A DNA stretch of 64,000 bases from Marinomonas communis (GCF_004363305.1 NZ_SNZA01000001.1:708902-772901); one strand, 5' to 3'. Counted from the first letter of the stretch, positions 1 through 10,145 are shown. Notes: generated from the letters alone by a model not told the origin. Numbers and translations: made by a program.

Positions 1-439
1 ACACTTCAGGGTTCGTAGTGACAATCGCAACATCGGCGAAGTAAAGTGCCATTTGCGCACCTTTCTCAATACCTGCTGGCGAATCACAAACGATGTAATC
101 AAATTCTTTTGATAATTCTTCTAAAACAGCCTCTACACCTTCCGCTGTTAGCGCGTCTTTATCACGTGTTTGCGAAGCAGGCAGGATAAACAAATCCTTA
201 GTACGCTTATCTTTGATCAAAGCTTGTGTAAGTGTCGCTTCTTTATTGATGACATTAACAAAGTCATAGACCACGCGGCGCTCACAACCCATGATTAAGT
301 CTAAGTTACGTAGACCTACATCAAAGTCAATAATAACAGTTTTGTGTCCTTTCAATGCCAGACCGGTCCCGATCGCAGCACTGGAAGTTGTTTTACCAAC
401 CCCACCTTTACCTGAGGTTACGACGATTATTTTAGCCAA
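1..439 (-). CDS. minD: Septum-site determining ATPase MinD (partial, C-terminus outside window)
   Basis: Membrane-associated P-loop ATPase that recruits MinC to the poles and oscillates under MinE control, restricting FtsZ rings to midcell. About 146 N-terminal residues are in the window; the 3' end runs off the left edge. The deviant Walker A motif GKGGVGKTT is at residues 10-18, and a DFDVGLRNLDLIMGCERR segment typical of MinD follows. The start codon is TTG (439-437), preceded by a GGGGGA ribosome site; no in-frame ATG precedes the Walker motif. It lies 45 bp downstream of minC on the same strand, the usual minC-minD-minE order, so minE is expected just beyond the edge. Confidence 0.96.
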   Translation of the reverse strand, partial: MAKIIVVTSGKGGVGKTTSSAAIGTGLALKGHKTVIIDFDVGLRNLDLIMGCERRVVYDFVNVINKEATLTQALIKDKRTKDLFILPASQTRDKDALTAEGVEAVLEELSKEFDYIVCDSPAGIEKGAQMALYFADVAIVTTNPEV

Positions 440-484
440 CTAAATATCCCCCAAAAACGTAATTCTAATAGCCATTGCCCTAAC

Positions 485-1213
485 CTATAGTGAGGCGATT
501 TCTAATGTGTCTTCCACTAATAGCACTTGCGCGGCATCTTTCCAAATAATTTTTTGCAGCGCGTCACTAAGCATAAAATTCCCTGCTATAGCGACTAATT
601 CTGCTTCCATGTTTTTACAAAAAATACGGGCTGAACTATCACCTTTCACACCCGCTAGTGCACGCCCCCTCAAAGCGCCGTAAATATGTATATTCCCTTC
701 TGCCAAGACTTCAGCCCCAGCGCTCACCTGAGACAACACCACTAAGTCTCCAGATGCGTATATCTGCTGACCAGAGCGAACAGGTTTCGTAATAACCTTG
801 GTCGGCTGAGACACTTCTCGCTCTTCAATGACTGTCTTAACCACAACCTGCGGATCTTGTGCAGGAGCAGTCGGCTCACTTTTAATATTGATCTGTCGCG
901 AGTTGGCATTCGGCAGCATAGGTAGATCATAATCTAAGCGCCACGTCGGTATCGCCTCTTGGCTGGTTCGCCACCCAATCACGGCTAGCCCCTGACCTCG
1001 ACAAGAATCTACAAGAGCTGTAAAAAAATCTAAGGTAACAGAAGAAGCGATCTGACTGATGTCGATAATAAGCGGTGCTTGATCAAAAAATTGCGGGACT
1101 TGAGCGATTTTATCTTTCAGTCCTTTGATGATCTGATCCAGATTAGATGTTTTTACCTCTAATACCACAGTGGTAACAACACTTCCCTTTAGACGAAAGT
1201 CATTATCTGACAT
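485..1213 (-). CDS. minC: Septum-site determining protein MinC
   Basis: Inhibitor of FtsZ polymerisation that acts with MinD at the cell poles. The N-terminal MinC_N domain (LKGSVVTTVVLEV...) is followed by a linker rich in Pro, Val and Thr. The C-terminal beta-helix domain carries the family signature VRSGQQIYASGDLVVL...GAEVLAEGNIHIYGALRGRALAG, which binds MinD. I place the start at ATG 1213 (MSDNDFRLKG), which matches the family N-terminus and has an AAGGA site. An upstream in-frame ATG at 1255 lacks a ribosome site. The product is about 242 residues, close to the E. coli length of 231. It heads the minCD(E) operon. Confidence 0.95.
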   Translation of the reverse strand: MSDNDFRLKGSVVTTVVLEVKTSNLDQIIKGLKDKIAQVPQFFDQAPLIIDISQIASSVTLDFFTALVDSCRGQGLAVIGWRTSQEAIPTWRLDYDLPMLPNANSRQINIKSEPTAPAQDPQVVVKTVIEEREVSQPTKVITKPVRSGQQIYASGDLVVLSQVSAGAEVLAEGNIHIYGALRGRALAGVKGDSSARIFCKNMEAELVAIAGNFMLSDALQKIIWKDAAQVLLVEDTLEIASL

Positions 1214-1481
1214 TGAGTGATTTTCCTTAGATAAATCAACGCTGTAGCGCTTCATACAATCAAAATTAAATGCAATACGCTATTCTATCAATATAGCGCT
1301 AGATTTGAAGTCATTCCCATAAACAAATGTCAAGCCACAACTAAAGCACCATAATAGTACACCTGTGCGCAATTTAAGCCAAAACACTAGATCATTGATT
1401 TTATTGAAGTTTTACAACTTATTTACAAGGTTTTGCCACTCTTTCTGGGGAAAAGTCATGCTCACATATTACGCACTAAAG

Positions 1482-4400
1482 TTATCCACGAAAACAGCCT
1501 GCTAGAGTCGAAACACCTAAGCCTGAATGCTTATTTACGTTAAGCTGCACTGGAATCCGCTCTTTTAGGGCTTCCACATGACTTATAACACCGATTGTTT
1601 TGCCAGTACTGTTCAGACGATCGAGCGCATCCAACGCAATATCCAATGTTTCACTGTCCAACGTACCAAAACCTTCATCCAGAAAGAGAGAATCGATTGA
1701 TGTCTTATGGCTTACCAACTCAGACAATGAAACAGCAAGCGCTAAGCTGACCAAAAATGACTCACCACCAGATAAGGTTTTGGTATCACGGGAAATATCC
1801 CCTTGCCATCCATCAATAACCTCAAGAAACAACCCTTCACCTTTTTGACGCTTCAGTTGATAACGTCCATGCAATGTCGATAAGTGACGATTAGCCAACC
1901 ACACTAAATGATCCAATGTGACACTTTGGGCATAACGTCGAAAACGTGCGCCATCAGAAGACCCGATCAACCCGTTCAAATCATCCAACCACTCGAATGC
2001 AGCCTTTTCACTTGCGATTCGCTGCAACATGGTTTCACTAGACTGCCGCTTTTGTTGTTCTGACTGAATGCGTTCAGCCAGCTGCCCAAGTTCAACTAAG
2101 ACTGATTGATAGGCTTTTTTTGCTTCAACAAGCAACTCACTGAGCGCTTGTTCGTCCTCGTACGCTCCTACATCTGGCAGTTTATCATGATTCAATTTAT
2201 GGAGCTTAAGCTCTTCATTTGTCTGCATCTGCAACGTCTGACACCGTTGAGCAAACATTTCAGCGTCTTTTATTCGGTCAGCTAATGCGTCTTGCTCCAT
2301 TTGACTCATTAATGTCTGCTGCCACTGCGCTTGGCCATCGAAGCCATGTTCAGTCAAGCGGGTCTGCAAACTAGACTTCAATGCGGCATTATCAGAAACC
2401 ATTGTTTGAAGTTGGTTATCAGTTTGCGCTAAGCGTGCTGAATGCTCTTTCAAATCAAGTTGATTCGTTGCAACCAGAGAACTTGCCTTGTCTTTTTCTA
2501 ATCGAGTCTGCTCCACTTGCTCGCTAATGGATGCTCGTTTTTGACTGACAGTCAGGCCCATTAGTCCAGTGGTATATTTTCCATTTAGCTGCTCATAGTG
2601 GCGATTCAGCGCCTTAAGCTGCTCCTGCTCACTTTCAAGCTGCGCCTGAATCACGGACGACTGCTGACTGATTTGCTGTAAATGCCAGTCGCTTTCTGAA
2701 ACAACCTGATTAAGAGATTGCACCTGCTGCTGAGCACGATGCCATGATTCAAGTGAGTGTTCGATGGCTGATATTTGCGGCAGTGATGCAAGCAACGTAC
2801 TTTCAGCAATTAGAGGCGCTATCTCTTGATACAACCCTTGAACCAATTTTTCGTAATCTGTCGTAACCTCCAGCAACAATGCTTCAAGCTCCGCTTTCTT
2901 ATCCGTTAGCTGCACTCGTTGCTGTTCGATGTTTTGATTTTGATATTGCTGCTGAGCCAATTCATGATCGATTGCACCCAGTGATTCCAGTAACTGACGA
3001 TGCTGACGCTCGACCGTTTGATAGTATTTATTAGCATTCTTGTAATGCTGTTGTTTCGCCTGCAATGCTAAGACTTTATCTCTCAAGCTTTCCATGTCGC
3101 TAGATACCGCAGCCAAGCCTTCATAGTTATTACAGTGACTTTCGATGGACAACTCTACATCGCTGATCGCTTGATCTAACGCTTCAATCCGACCAGCTAA
3201 ACGAGCTAACTCAGCATGCTGCGCTTGTTGTGCAGAAGCCATACTCGAATACGATGTCTGGCACTGCTCTAAACGTTGCAATAAAGCTTCATCTTGAGAC
3301 TGAGGTTCCACAGCAGATAAATCATGCTCCACACTGCCGCATAAAGGACAAGGACAACCTGACTCAAGCAATTGGCGTTCCTTCTCCAAAATGCTAATGC
3401 GCTGTTGCAACTGGAGGCGCTGCTCAATATCTTCTATCTGCTGCGTGAGCGCCATTAGTTTTTCTTCATCGGCCGCAAGAGAGGTTTGCACTACACGCTG
3501 CTGATCCACAAGCGTCTGACGAGCAATAAGATGGTTTTGCAACTGCTTATCGAGGCTATGGTACTGCTCTGTCGCAGTTAACCATTGTTGAGTCGTGATG
3601 ACTTCCTGATCTAGCTGCTCTAATTCTTCCAGCCACTGCTCATACGGCTTACCTTGTATCAATCGGTTAATTTCTGCTTTGGCTTCCGCCTCAGAGGCTA
3701 ACAGTGCTTGCTTACGCTGCTCAGTCTCAAGAAGTGAAGCTGTATTACTCTCCAACTGTTGCGTTAAAGCCTTCTGATCCGCTTCGATTCTGGTCAAGTT
3801 TTCATTGAGCGATTGCTGCTGTTGTTGCAAGGATGAAGATCTATGTGACTCTAATCGCCATTTCTCCAATAGCGACAAGGCCTTTTCTCCATCATGCCAA
3901 CAAGATAGGTAGACATGTTGAGCATTTATATTTTGCTCGGCTTGCTGTTTCTGCTCCAAGTGATGCTTGTATTGCTGCTCAAGTCGCACTTGTTCATCTT
4001 GCTTAGTAATATAACGTTGCTGAGCAGAGGCTTTGTCGCGGGCAAGCTGAGTCAACTCTGACTCTATTGGCAACCATGTGGATTCAGCTTCTTGCTCAAA
4101 TAGCTCCTGCTCGGCCTTCTGCTGCTGCAACATCGCCTGAGACTTTGCTAGCTTTTGCTCTGAATCCGTCAGCTTTACCTGAACACTATCCAAGGCCTGT
4201 ACGAGGTGATTTTTAGCTTCGTTCAACGCTTGCTCTTTAGCCAAACCTTTTTCAAGAGCGTTAAAATCAGGCTCGATCTTTTGAGCCAAAACAGCTTGGG
4301 CTAAACGCTCTTTTTCTGGCGCCAGCACGATAAGTTGCTCATCAGCCTGCTCAACATCTAACTTTTGCTGAGCTAATTTCTGTTCTAGGCGTGAACATTC

Positions 4401-5144
4401 TCGATACCAGTCACTGACCTGCTCCAGATTAACCACATTACCTTGCAGTAATCCTTCCTGCTCCGCTATTGATTGCTTTTGCTGCTGTAATGCGATCCAT
4501 TCGCTTTCATCCATCAGTTTATGACTTGCTTGGACAGCCTCTAGCTCTTTAATCTTAGCTTTCTGATTTCGATGTTTGTCAAACACGCGTCGAGAAATGT
4601 CCGCATATACCTCTGTCCCCGTTAGCTCTTCTAGTAACTCCGCGCGCTCATCAGTTTTGGCGTTAAGAAACGCTGCAAAACCACCTTGAGCTAACATCAT
4701 TGAGCGGGTAAAACGCGCAAAGTCCAAACCAGTGATATCTGATATTTGGCTGAGCTTGTGAGCAATCTTATCCGCTAGAACTGTGCCATCGGCCAATGAC
4801 AGACTGCATTGAACAGGTTGCAGATTTCCATCAGCCTTGTTTCGGGCACGTTTCTGCTCCCAACTCGCTACGTAACGCTTACCTTTCACTTCAAACACCA
4901 CTTCCGCCGAACAGAAGCCAGTATGACGAGTCATCACATCGTTTGCTGATTGAGAAATATTCACTCGAGGTGTTTGGTGGTAAAGCGCCAAACATATGGC
5001 ATCCAATAATGTGGATTTCCCCGCACCAGTGGGCCCTGTAATCGCAAAAATGCCTGCATCTTTGAAAGGCTCGGACTCGAAGTCAATAAACCACTTTCCC
5101 TTCAAAGAGTTGAGGTTCTCAAATCGTAACGAACAGATCTTCAT
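1482..5144 (-). CDS. sbcC: Exonuclease SbcCD, SMC-like ATPase subunit SbcC
   Basis: Large subunit of the SbcCD (Rad50-Mre11-like) nuclease, which opens DNA hairpins and processes protein-blocked ends in the cytoplasm. At 1220 residues it is slightly longer than E. coli SbcC (1048). Walker A GPTGAGKS is at residues 37-44. Two very long Gln/Glu-rich coiled-coil arms flank a zinc hook CPLC near residue 598. The C-terminal ATPase half has the LSGGES signature and Walker B FLDEGFGTLD. It overlaps the end of sbcD by 4 nt (ATGA), so translation is probably coupled. It is the last gene of the pepD-ferredoxin-sbcD-sbcC operon. The high glutamine content of the arms is notable but normal for gammaproteobacterial SbcC. 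Confidence 0.96.
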   Translation of the reverse strand: MKICSLRFENLNSLKGKWFIDFESEPFKDAGIFAITGPTGAGKSTLLDAICLALYHQTPRVNISQSANDVMTRHTGFCSAEVVFEVKGKRYVASWEQKRARNKADGNLQPVQCSLSLADGTVLADKIAHKLSQISDITGLDFARFTRSMMLAQGGFAAFLNAKTDERAELLEELTGTEVYADISRRVFDKHRNQKAKIKELEAVQASHKLMDESEWIALQQQKQSIAEQEGLLQGNVVNLEQVSDWYRECSRLEQKLAQQKLDVEQADEQLIVLAPEKERLAQAVLAQKIEPDFNALEKGLAKEQALNEAKNHLVQALDSVQVKLTDSEQKLAKSQAMLQQQKAEQELFEQEAESTWLPIESELTQLARDKASAQQRYITKQDEQVRLEQQYKHHLEQKQQAEQNINAQHVYLSCWHDGEKALSLLEKWRLESHRSSSLQQQQQSLNENLTRIEADQKALTQQLESNTASLLETEQRKQALLASEAEAKAEINRLIQGKPYEQWLEELEQLDQEVITTQQWLTATEQYHSLDKQLQNHLIARQTLVDQQRVVQTSLAADEEKLMALTQQIEDIEQRLQLQQRISILEKERQLLESGCPCPLCGSVEHDLSAVEPQSQDEALLQRLEQCQTSYSSMASAQQAQHAELARLAGRIEALDQAISDVELSIESHCNNYEGLAAVSSDMESLRDKVLALQAKQQHYKNANKYYQTVERQHRQLLESLGAIDHELAQQQYQNQNIEQQRVQLTDKKAELEALLLEVTTDYEKLVQGLYQEIAPLIAESTLLASLPQISAIEHSLESWHRAQQQVQSLNQVVSESDWHLQQISQQSSVIQAQLESEQEQLKALNRHYEQLNGKYTTGLMGLTVSQKRASISEQVEQTRLEKDKASSLVATNQLDLKEHSARLAQTDNQLQTMVSDNAALKSSLQTRLTEHGFDGQAQWQQTLMSQMEQDALADRIKDAEMFAQRCQTLQMQTNEELKLHKLNHDKLPDVGAYEDEQALSELLVEAKKAYQSVLVELGQLAERIQSEQQKRQSSETMLQRIASEKAAFEWLDDLNGLIGSSDGARFRRYAQSVTLDHLVWLANRHLSTLHGRYQLKRQKGEGLFLEVIDGWQGDISRDTKTLSGGESFLVSLALAVSLSELVSHKTSIDSLFLDEGFGTLDSETLDIALDALDRLNSTGKTIGVISHVEALKERIPVQLNVNKHSGLGVSTLAGCFRG

Positions 5145-6334
5145 GCCTTGTCCTCATGCTCATTGATGATTTGGCTAAACAAACTTTTCAATGTGCTCGC
5201 TCGACTTAACTCAACGTCTTTTTCCGTAAGCAAACGCTCAAACACCTCCATTGGAGTAATGTCTTCAAGGGTCGCAGTTTCACCGTCACCATCGAACAAT
5301 GTGGCCGCTTTACGAGTCCGCTGCACTTTGACGATATCTATCGAACGACCATCACAGAGCTCCGCTAGCTTTTCCTGAAATGGCCCCAAATTGATGTCTT
5401 CGTTAACCGTGATATCCAGCCAAACGGAAAGGCTCTCAGTATCTTCCAACGCTTCAATTTGCTTTAGCAGATCGGATCGATTACCAGACATTTGTATAAG
5501 CTTTCTAAATACCGGAATGGCAATTCGCTCAACACTGTTCAAATGCGTATCGTAGATGCAAACAGATTTTGGGCTGTTTGCCTCATCAAAACTCATCGGC
5601 ATTGGAGAACCGGAATACCGCCAGTTGGAGTTTCCTCCAACGGGCATAGGTTTATGAATATGACCAAGCGCTAAATAATCAAAAGCTGGCAACAAGCTTG
5701 GTGAAAGCGATTCCAAGCTGCCAACGTAGATATCACGAACCGATTCGGTCTTTTCGCCTCCTACCATGGTTAAGTGGCCCGTTCCAATAATGGGGACCTC
5801 ATCATGCATAGATTTGGCCAAATCATATTGCTGCTGGTAGTACTGCTGTATTTGATCCGCTAATTGAAGGCTTTTATCTGTGCCCGACTGCCCGGCTTCG
5901 TAACGAACCATATCGCGAGCCCGCAGGAATGGGATGGCACATACCAAAGCGCTCACATTCCCAGAACCATCTTTTAATTCTATGATGGCTTCAGAGCCAT
6001 TTTGCCAAGCGGGCTGCGTCACCACATAAGCATCTAACGTCGCCAATAGATTTTTACTTTCATTGAGCACACTCACAGAATCATGATTACCAGCGACCAC
6101 GATTAGCACACATTTTAAGGCATGCAGCCGCAACACACATTCATGGTACAGCTCACGGGCGTAACTCGGTGGAGTGGATGTATCGAAGATGTCTCCCGCA
6201 ATAATAACGGCTTCTATGTCATGCTCCGTGACAGTGTTTGCCAACCAATCGATAAACAAGCAGTGTTCTTCCAGTCGGCTTTTGCCCATGAAACTTTGGC
6301 CTAAATGCCAATCTGAAGTATGTAGAATTTTCAT
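5141..6334 (-). CDS. sbcD: Exonuclease SbcCD, nuclease subunit SbcD
   Basis: Mre11-type metallophosphoesterase, the catalytic partner of SbcC. The phosphoesterase motifs appear in order: HTSDWHLGQ near the N-terminus, AGDIFD, AGNHDS, GTGHLT and LGHIHKP. The length (397 residues; E. coli SbcD is 400) is standard. It overlaps sbcC by 4 nt, and its first base is shared with the stop codon of the upstream 2Fe-2S protein gene. This indicates one tightly packed transcription unit. The start ATG at 6334 gives the usual MKILHTSDWHLG N-terminus. Confidence 0.96.
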   Translation of the reverse strand: MKILHTSDWHLGQSFMGKSRLEEHCLFIDWLANTVTEHDIEAVIIAGDIFDTSTPPSYARELYHECVLRLHALKCVLIVVAGNHDSVSVLNESKNLLATLDAYVVTQPAWQNGSEAIIELKDGSGNVSALVCAIPFLRARDMVRYEAGQSGTDKSLQLADQIQQYYQQQYDLAKSMHDEVPIIGTGHLTMVGGEKTESVRDIYVGSLESLSPSLLPAFDYLALGHIHKPMPVGGNSNWRYSGSPMPMSFDEANSPKSVCIYDTHLNSVERIAIPVFRKLIQMSGNRSDLLKQIEALEDTESLSVWLDITVNEDINLGPFQEKLAELCDGRSIDIVKVQRTRKAATLFDGDGETATLEDITPMEVFERLLTEKDVELSRASTLKSLFSQIINEHEDKA

Positions 6335-7074
6335 TAATTTGAATGTGTCATAAAGGTGAAGTCTGCAACACGGCAGCGACTCGCCGCTAACCAGTCTTCT
6401 AGGGAGTCTTGTGAAACAGGCTGATCGTTAAGAATTAAAGCCTTATCGAAACGTTGAAATGCTAATGTCTTAGAAGGTAATGAAAGGTCAATGGCCTCAA
6501 GCATTGGAGAGTGGCTAACGCCATATTGTTGTAGCGCATCAGCAAAGTTCTGCGCTAGAGCTCGATTGTTCGCAGAATACAACAGCAAGTGAGTCGCGGA
6601 TATATCGATCGTCGCCCGCTGTGCGCCTTGTTCAATCAACAACTCTGACAGACGCTCTTGAAATGCTAACGGAAAATAAAAAGCAAGCGCTTCGCCTGCG
6701 GTGCTACAACACACAGAACGACCAATATGATCGCCAAGCTGCCATCGAAACACAGCCCCCAAGGGAAGACTAACAGGGCAATGCGCTTTTACTTTACCCC
6801 AATGATCAGATAAAACTTCACAGGAAACATTCTCTAGTGCAATGGTAAATCGCTGGCTTGGCTTTGATGATAAAGACATGTCACTTCGAACCGTCTGCTG
6901 GCAGCTCAAGATAGGATCACCAACTACTGGGTATAATCGACAGCTGCCGCAAGCACCAGCAAGGCAACTATGAGAAACCATTGCCCCGCGCTGTAACAAT
7001 GCAGATAACAAGTTCTCCTCTTCGGGCACAATGTACTCATGCCCGTCTAGGTTAATGCGACAGCCTCTACTCAT
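6334..7074 (-). CDS. 2Fe-2S ferredoxin-domain protein of unknown role
   Basis: A 246-residue protein with an N-terminal plant-type 2Fe-2S fold. Candidate ligands are Cys37, Cys42, Cys45 and Cys58 (C-x4-C-x2-C-x12-C). The last spacing is much shorter than the roughly 27-30 residues usual in this family, so the loop before the fourth ligand is trimmed. The remaining ~180 residues are not recognised. They contain no clear FAD- or NAD-binding motif, so this does not look like a complete ferredoxin reductase. It overlaps pepD by 4 nt and touches sbcD by 1 nt, so it is co-expressed with a dipeptidase and a DNA-end nuclease. No function can be assigned. An electron-transfer role is inference from the cysteine pattern only. 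Confidence 0.7.
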   Translation of the reverse strand: MSRGCRINLDGHEYIVPEEENLLSALLQRGAMVSHSCLAGACGSCRLYPVVGDPILSCQQTVRSDMSLSSKPSQRFTIALENVSCEVLSDHWGKVKAHCPVSLPLGAVFRWQLGDHIGRSVCCSTAGEALAFYFPLAFQERLSELLIEQGAQRATIDISATHLLLYSANNRALAQNFADALQQYGVSHSPMLEAIDLSLPSKTLAFQRFDKALILNDQPVSQDSLEDWLAASRCRVADFTFMTHSN

Positions 7075-8549
7075 GCGGCATCAGTTTTCGGGGTCTTAGC
7101 TAATAACGCAACCAATATCTCCCAGAACTCGCCCACTGAGCTGATTTCCATTCGCTCAGATGGAGAATGCGCGCCACGTATGTTTGGACCAAAGGACACC
7201 ATTTCCATACCAGGGTACTTGGCACCGATAATGCCACATTCCAGTCCAGCGTGAATCACTTTAACGGTTGGCGTAAAGCCCATGACTTCCTGATGAACTG
7301 CATCAAATTGCTTCAGCAAAGTAGACTCCGGCTCTGGCTTCCAGCCTGGGTAGCCATTTTCCAACAATACTTCACAGCCGATCAGAGCAAACGGCGCTTT
7401 CGCAACATTTGCCAAGTATTCAGTCTGACTGTCTACTAAAGAACGAACTAATAAACATCCAGAAAAACTCATAGAGTCATTTTCTTCATGCAAACGAATC
7501 ACTCCAAAGTTACAGGAGGTTTCGACAACCCCTTGTAGTGTTGGCGACATACGATGAACGCCATTTGGAGCACATAACATTGCTTGAATCAAATGATTCT
7601 GTACAGAAGCCGGCAAGTGCGCCGCCGTGTTTGACTGCTGCAGGGAAATAGCCAGATTTGGATCCGTGTCTGCAAACTCAGTCTGAATGATTTGAGCTTG
7701 CTCAGAAAACCAAGTCTGCAACTTGCTACTATCGGAAGATTGCACCTGTAGCACAGCAAATGCATCTCGTGCGATGGCATTACGAAGGGTGCCGCCATTT
7801 AGCTCTGATAAGCCGAAATCCAGCTCTGCTCCAAGACTATTCAACAAACGCACTAGCAAAACATTGGCATTCGCCAAACCCTTATTGATATCTAAACCAG
7901 AGTGACCACCTTTTAGACCAGAGATGGTGACTTTAAATGCCGTATCAAATTGATGATTCACTTCTGAAGCGAAACGATGGCTGACGTTAATATCGATCCC
8001 ACCGGCACAACCGATGTATACGTCGCCACGATCCTCTGAATCCAAGTTAAGCATTCGCTTACCTTTTAGAATGCCCTCTTCTAATTGCGCTGCACCACGT
8101 AAACTGGTTTCTTCTTCAATGGTAAAAACGGCTTCTATTGGTCCATGGGCAATTTCTTGGCTTTCTAGTACAGCCAAGATAGCTGCCACACCGATGCCAT
8201 TGTCAGCGCCTAATGTTGTGCCCTTAGCGTGGACCCAACCCTCTTTTTCGTAGGTATGTATAGGATCCGTTTCGAAGTTATGATTAGAGTCTGATTCTTT
8301 CTGCGCCACCATATCCAGATGCCCTTGAAGTACCACTGTTTCGCGGTCTTCCATGCCAACTGTTGCGGCTTTATAAATAATCAAATTTCCAGCAGTGTCG
8401 ATGTAAGGTTTTAAACCAAGCGTTTGCGCCCAGTTAAATAAATAATCGCGTAATGCCTTCTCATGAAAGGATGGACGTGGAATATCACACAGTACACGAA
8501 ATTGTCGCCATACCGCTTGTGGCGCTAAAGACTCCAACCATTGATTCAT
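7071..8549 (-). CDS. pepD: Aminoacyl-histidine dipeptidase (Xaa-His dipeptidase)
   Basis: Cytosolic M20-family zinc dipeptidase that cleaves Xaa-His and other dipeptides. It has 492 residues (E. coli PepD 485). Metal-site motifs are present: LQGHLDMV (His77, Asp79), LGADNGIG (Asp116), the catalytic EEE at 145-147, LNLDSEDRGD (Asp170) and a C-terminal RGAHSPSERM. The internal lid domain LKGGHSGLDINKG is also intact. It is the first gene of a four-gene overlapping operon that ends with sbcC. A hairpin terminator for the upstream gor gene separates it from gor, so it likely has its own promoter in the short gap. Confidence 0.95.
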   Translation of the reverse strand: MNQWLESLAPQAVWRQFRVLCDIPRPSFHEKALRDYLFNWAQTLGLKPYIDTAGNLIIYKAATVGMEDRETVVLQGHLDMVAQKESDSNHNFETDPIHTYEKEGWVHAKGTTLGADNGIGVAAILAVLESQEIAHGPIEAVFTIEEETSLRGAAQLEEGILKGKRMLNLDSEDRGDVYIGCAGGIDINVSHRFASEVNHQFDTAFKVTISGLKGGHSGLDINKGLANANVLLVRLLNSLGAELDFGLSELNGGTLRNAIARDAFAVLQVQSSDSSKLQTWFSEQAQIIQTEFADTDPNLAISLQQSNTAAHLPASVQNHLIQAMLCAPNGVHRMSPTLQGVVETSCNFGVIRLHEENDSMSFSGCLLVRSLVDSQTEYLANVAKAPFALIGCEVLLENGYPGWKPEPESTLLKQFDAVHQEVMGFTPTVKVIHAGLECGIIGAKYPGMEMVSFGPNIRGAHSPSERMEISSVGEFWEILVALLAKTPKTDAA

Positions 8550-8571
8550 ACTTCTACTTCTCCAAATAAAT

Positions 8572-8603
8572 AAGCCGCTTAATAGAGCATTAAGCGGCTT
8601 ATA
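8572..8603 (-). terminator. Rho-independent terminator of gor
   Basis: A near-perfect hairpin reads TAAGCCGCTTAAT, loop, ATTAAGCGGCTTA. On the minus strand it is followed by TTTATTTATTT. It sits 16 bp past the gor stop codon and just before pepD. Confidence 0.85.
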
Positions 8604-8618
8604 GACTTTATGTTTTAC

Positions 8619-9977
8619 TTATCGTTTTTTCAACGATCCAGCCGAAAAGGTAACAAACTCTTCTGCACTGGTTGGATGAACGCCGACGGTGCTGTCAAAA
8701 TGCGCTTTGGTGGCACCTGCCTTAATAGCAATGCCTAAGCCTTGAATAATTTCGCCTGCATAATCACCGACCATATGCGCACCTAGAACTTTATCCGTGC
8801 TGCGATCAACCACAAGCTTCATAAAGGTCCGCTCTTGAGCACCCGAAAGCGTGTGTTTCATTGCACGAAAATCCGTCTGGTAAACATCAATATCGTAACC
8901 CCTCTTATCCGCTTCCTGTTCAGATAAACCTACAGTGCCAATAGGAGGCTGAGAGAAGACTGCCGTCGGGATATTATCGTAATCAAAATTTGGCTCAATC
9001 CCATCAAACCAATATCCAATCAACGCCATCGCTTCTTTAATCGCAACAGGCGTAAGTTGAACCCGATCCGTTACATCCCCAATGGCATACACAGAATTCA
9101 CTGAGCTTTGGTAACGATCATTAACAATGATGGCACCATTTTTGGCTGTTTCTATCCCCACTGCGTCTAAGTTTAACGAGCTTGTATTGGGAACACGTCC
9201 TGTTGCATAAAGCACTTCATCAAACATCAGGATACGGCCGTCTTTTAGAGTCACCTGTTTCTGGCCATCTTTTGCTTCAATCTTTTCAACATCACTGTTT
9301 AATTCAACATTCACACCTGCTCGAGCGTATTCATTTGAAGCAAAGTCACGAACATCTTCATCGAAGCCACGCAACAATTTGTCACCACGATACATCAGCG
9401 TTGTTTCAACGCCTAAACCATTACAGATACCAGCAAACTCAACCGCAATATAGCCGCCGCCCACCACTAAAATGGACTTTGGCAGTTTTTCTAGGAAAAA
9501 CATGTCATCGGAAACAAGAACAAGGTCATTGCCAGAAAACTCAGGCACAAATGGCTTCGCACCCACAGCAATCAAAATTCGTTCAGCTGTTATCAGCTCT
9601 TCTCCGACTTTGACGGTATGCGCATCGACAAGCTCACCATAACCCTGATGAATCGTTACGCCAGGATTTTCCAGCAAATTTTTATAAATCCCATTCAGGC
9701 GCTCGATCTCTTTGGTTTTGTTATCACGCAAGGTTGCCCAATCGAAAGTAGGCTTCTCAAAGCTCCAACCATAGCCTTTTGCCTGCTCTGTAACATGGCT
9801 AAATTCTGAACCATAAACGAATAATTTCTTCGGAACACAGCCAATGTTGACACAAGTACCACCCAAGGCTTGAGCTTCTGCAACGCCCACTTTAAAGCCT
9901 TTAGAAGCCGCCACGCGACTCGCACGCACACCACCAGAACCGGCACCAATCACAAATAAGTCGTACTGATATTCCAT
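8619..9977 (-). CDS. gor: Glutathione reductase (NADPH)
   Basis: FAD-dependent homodimeric oxidoreductase that reduces GSSG with NADPH and maintains the cytosolic glutathione pool. It has 452 residues. The FAD-binding GAGSGGVRAS motif is at residues 11-20, and the redox disulfide GGTCVNIGCVPKK has Cys42 and Cys47. The NADPH-binding segment is VVGGGYIAVEFAG. The C-terminal dimer-interface motif VGVHPTSAEEFVT supplies the active-site His. It is monocistronic: a terminator follows, and it diverges from xthA. An OxyR-type site in the 168-bp divergent region would be plausible, but I could not identify one. Confidence 0.96.
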   Translation of the reverse strand: MEYQYDLFVIGAGSGGVRASRVAASKGFKVGVAEAQALGGTCVNIGCVPKKLFVYGSEFSHVTEQAKGYGWSFEKPTFDWATLRDNKTKEIERLNGIYKNLLENPGVTIHQGYGELVDAHTVKVGEELITAERILIAVGAKPFVPEFSGNDLVLVSDDMFFLEKLPKSILVVGGGYIAVEFAGICNGLGVETTLMYRGDKLLRGFDEDVRDFASNEYARAGVNVELNSDVEKIEAKDGQKQVTLKDGRILMFDEVLYATGRVPNTSSLNLDAVGIETAKNGAIIVNDRYQSSVNSVYAIGDVTDRVQLTPVAIKEAMALIGYWFDGIEPNFDYDNIPTAVFSQPPIGTVGLSEQEADKRGYDIDVYQTDFRAMKHTLSGAQERTFMKLVVDRSTDKVLGAHMVGDYAGEIIQGLGIAIKAGATKAHFDSTVGVHPTSAEEFVTFSAGSLKKR

Positions 9978-10145
9978 TTTAAAAACCTTTGTCAGGAAAC
10001 GTATTCTTAAACAATTGGGTTAAAGCCACCTATTTCAATGGCCACACGCCTATCAACACCTATGCAAGAGAAAGATATTATTGTCAATACGACTTTTATC
10101 TGTAACTATTCCAAAAATTAATGTTTTGGTCAGGAATGAATTATC

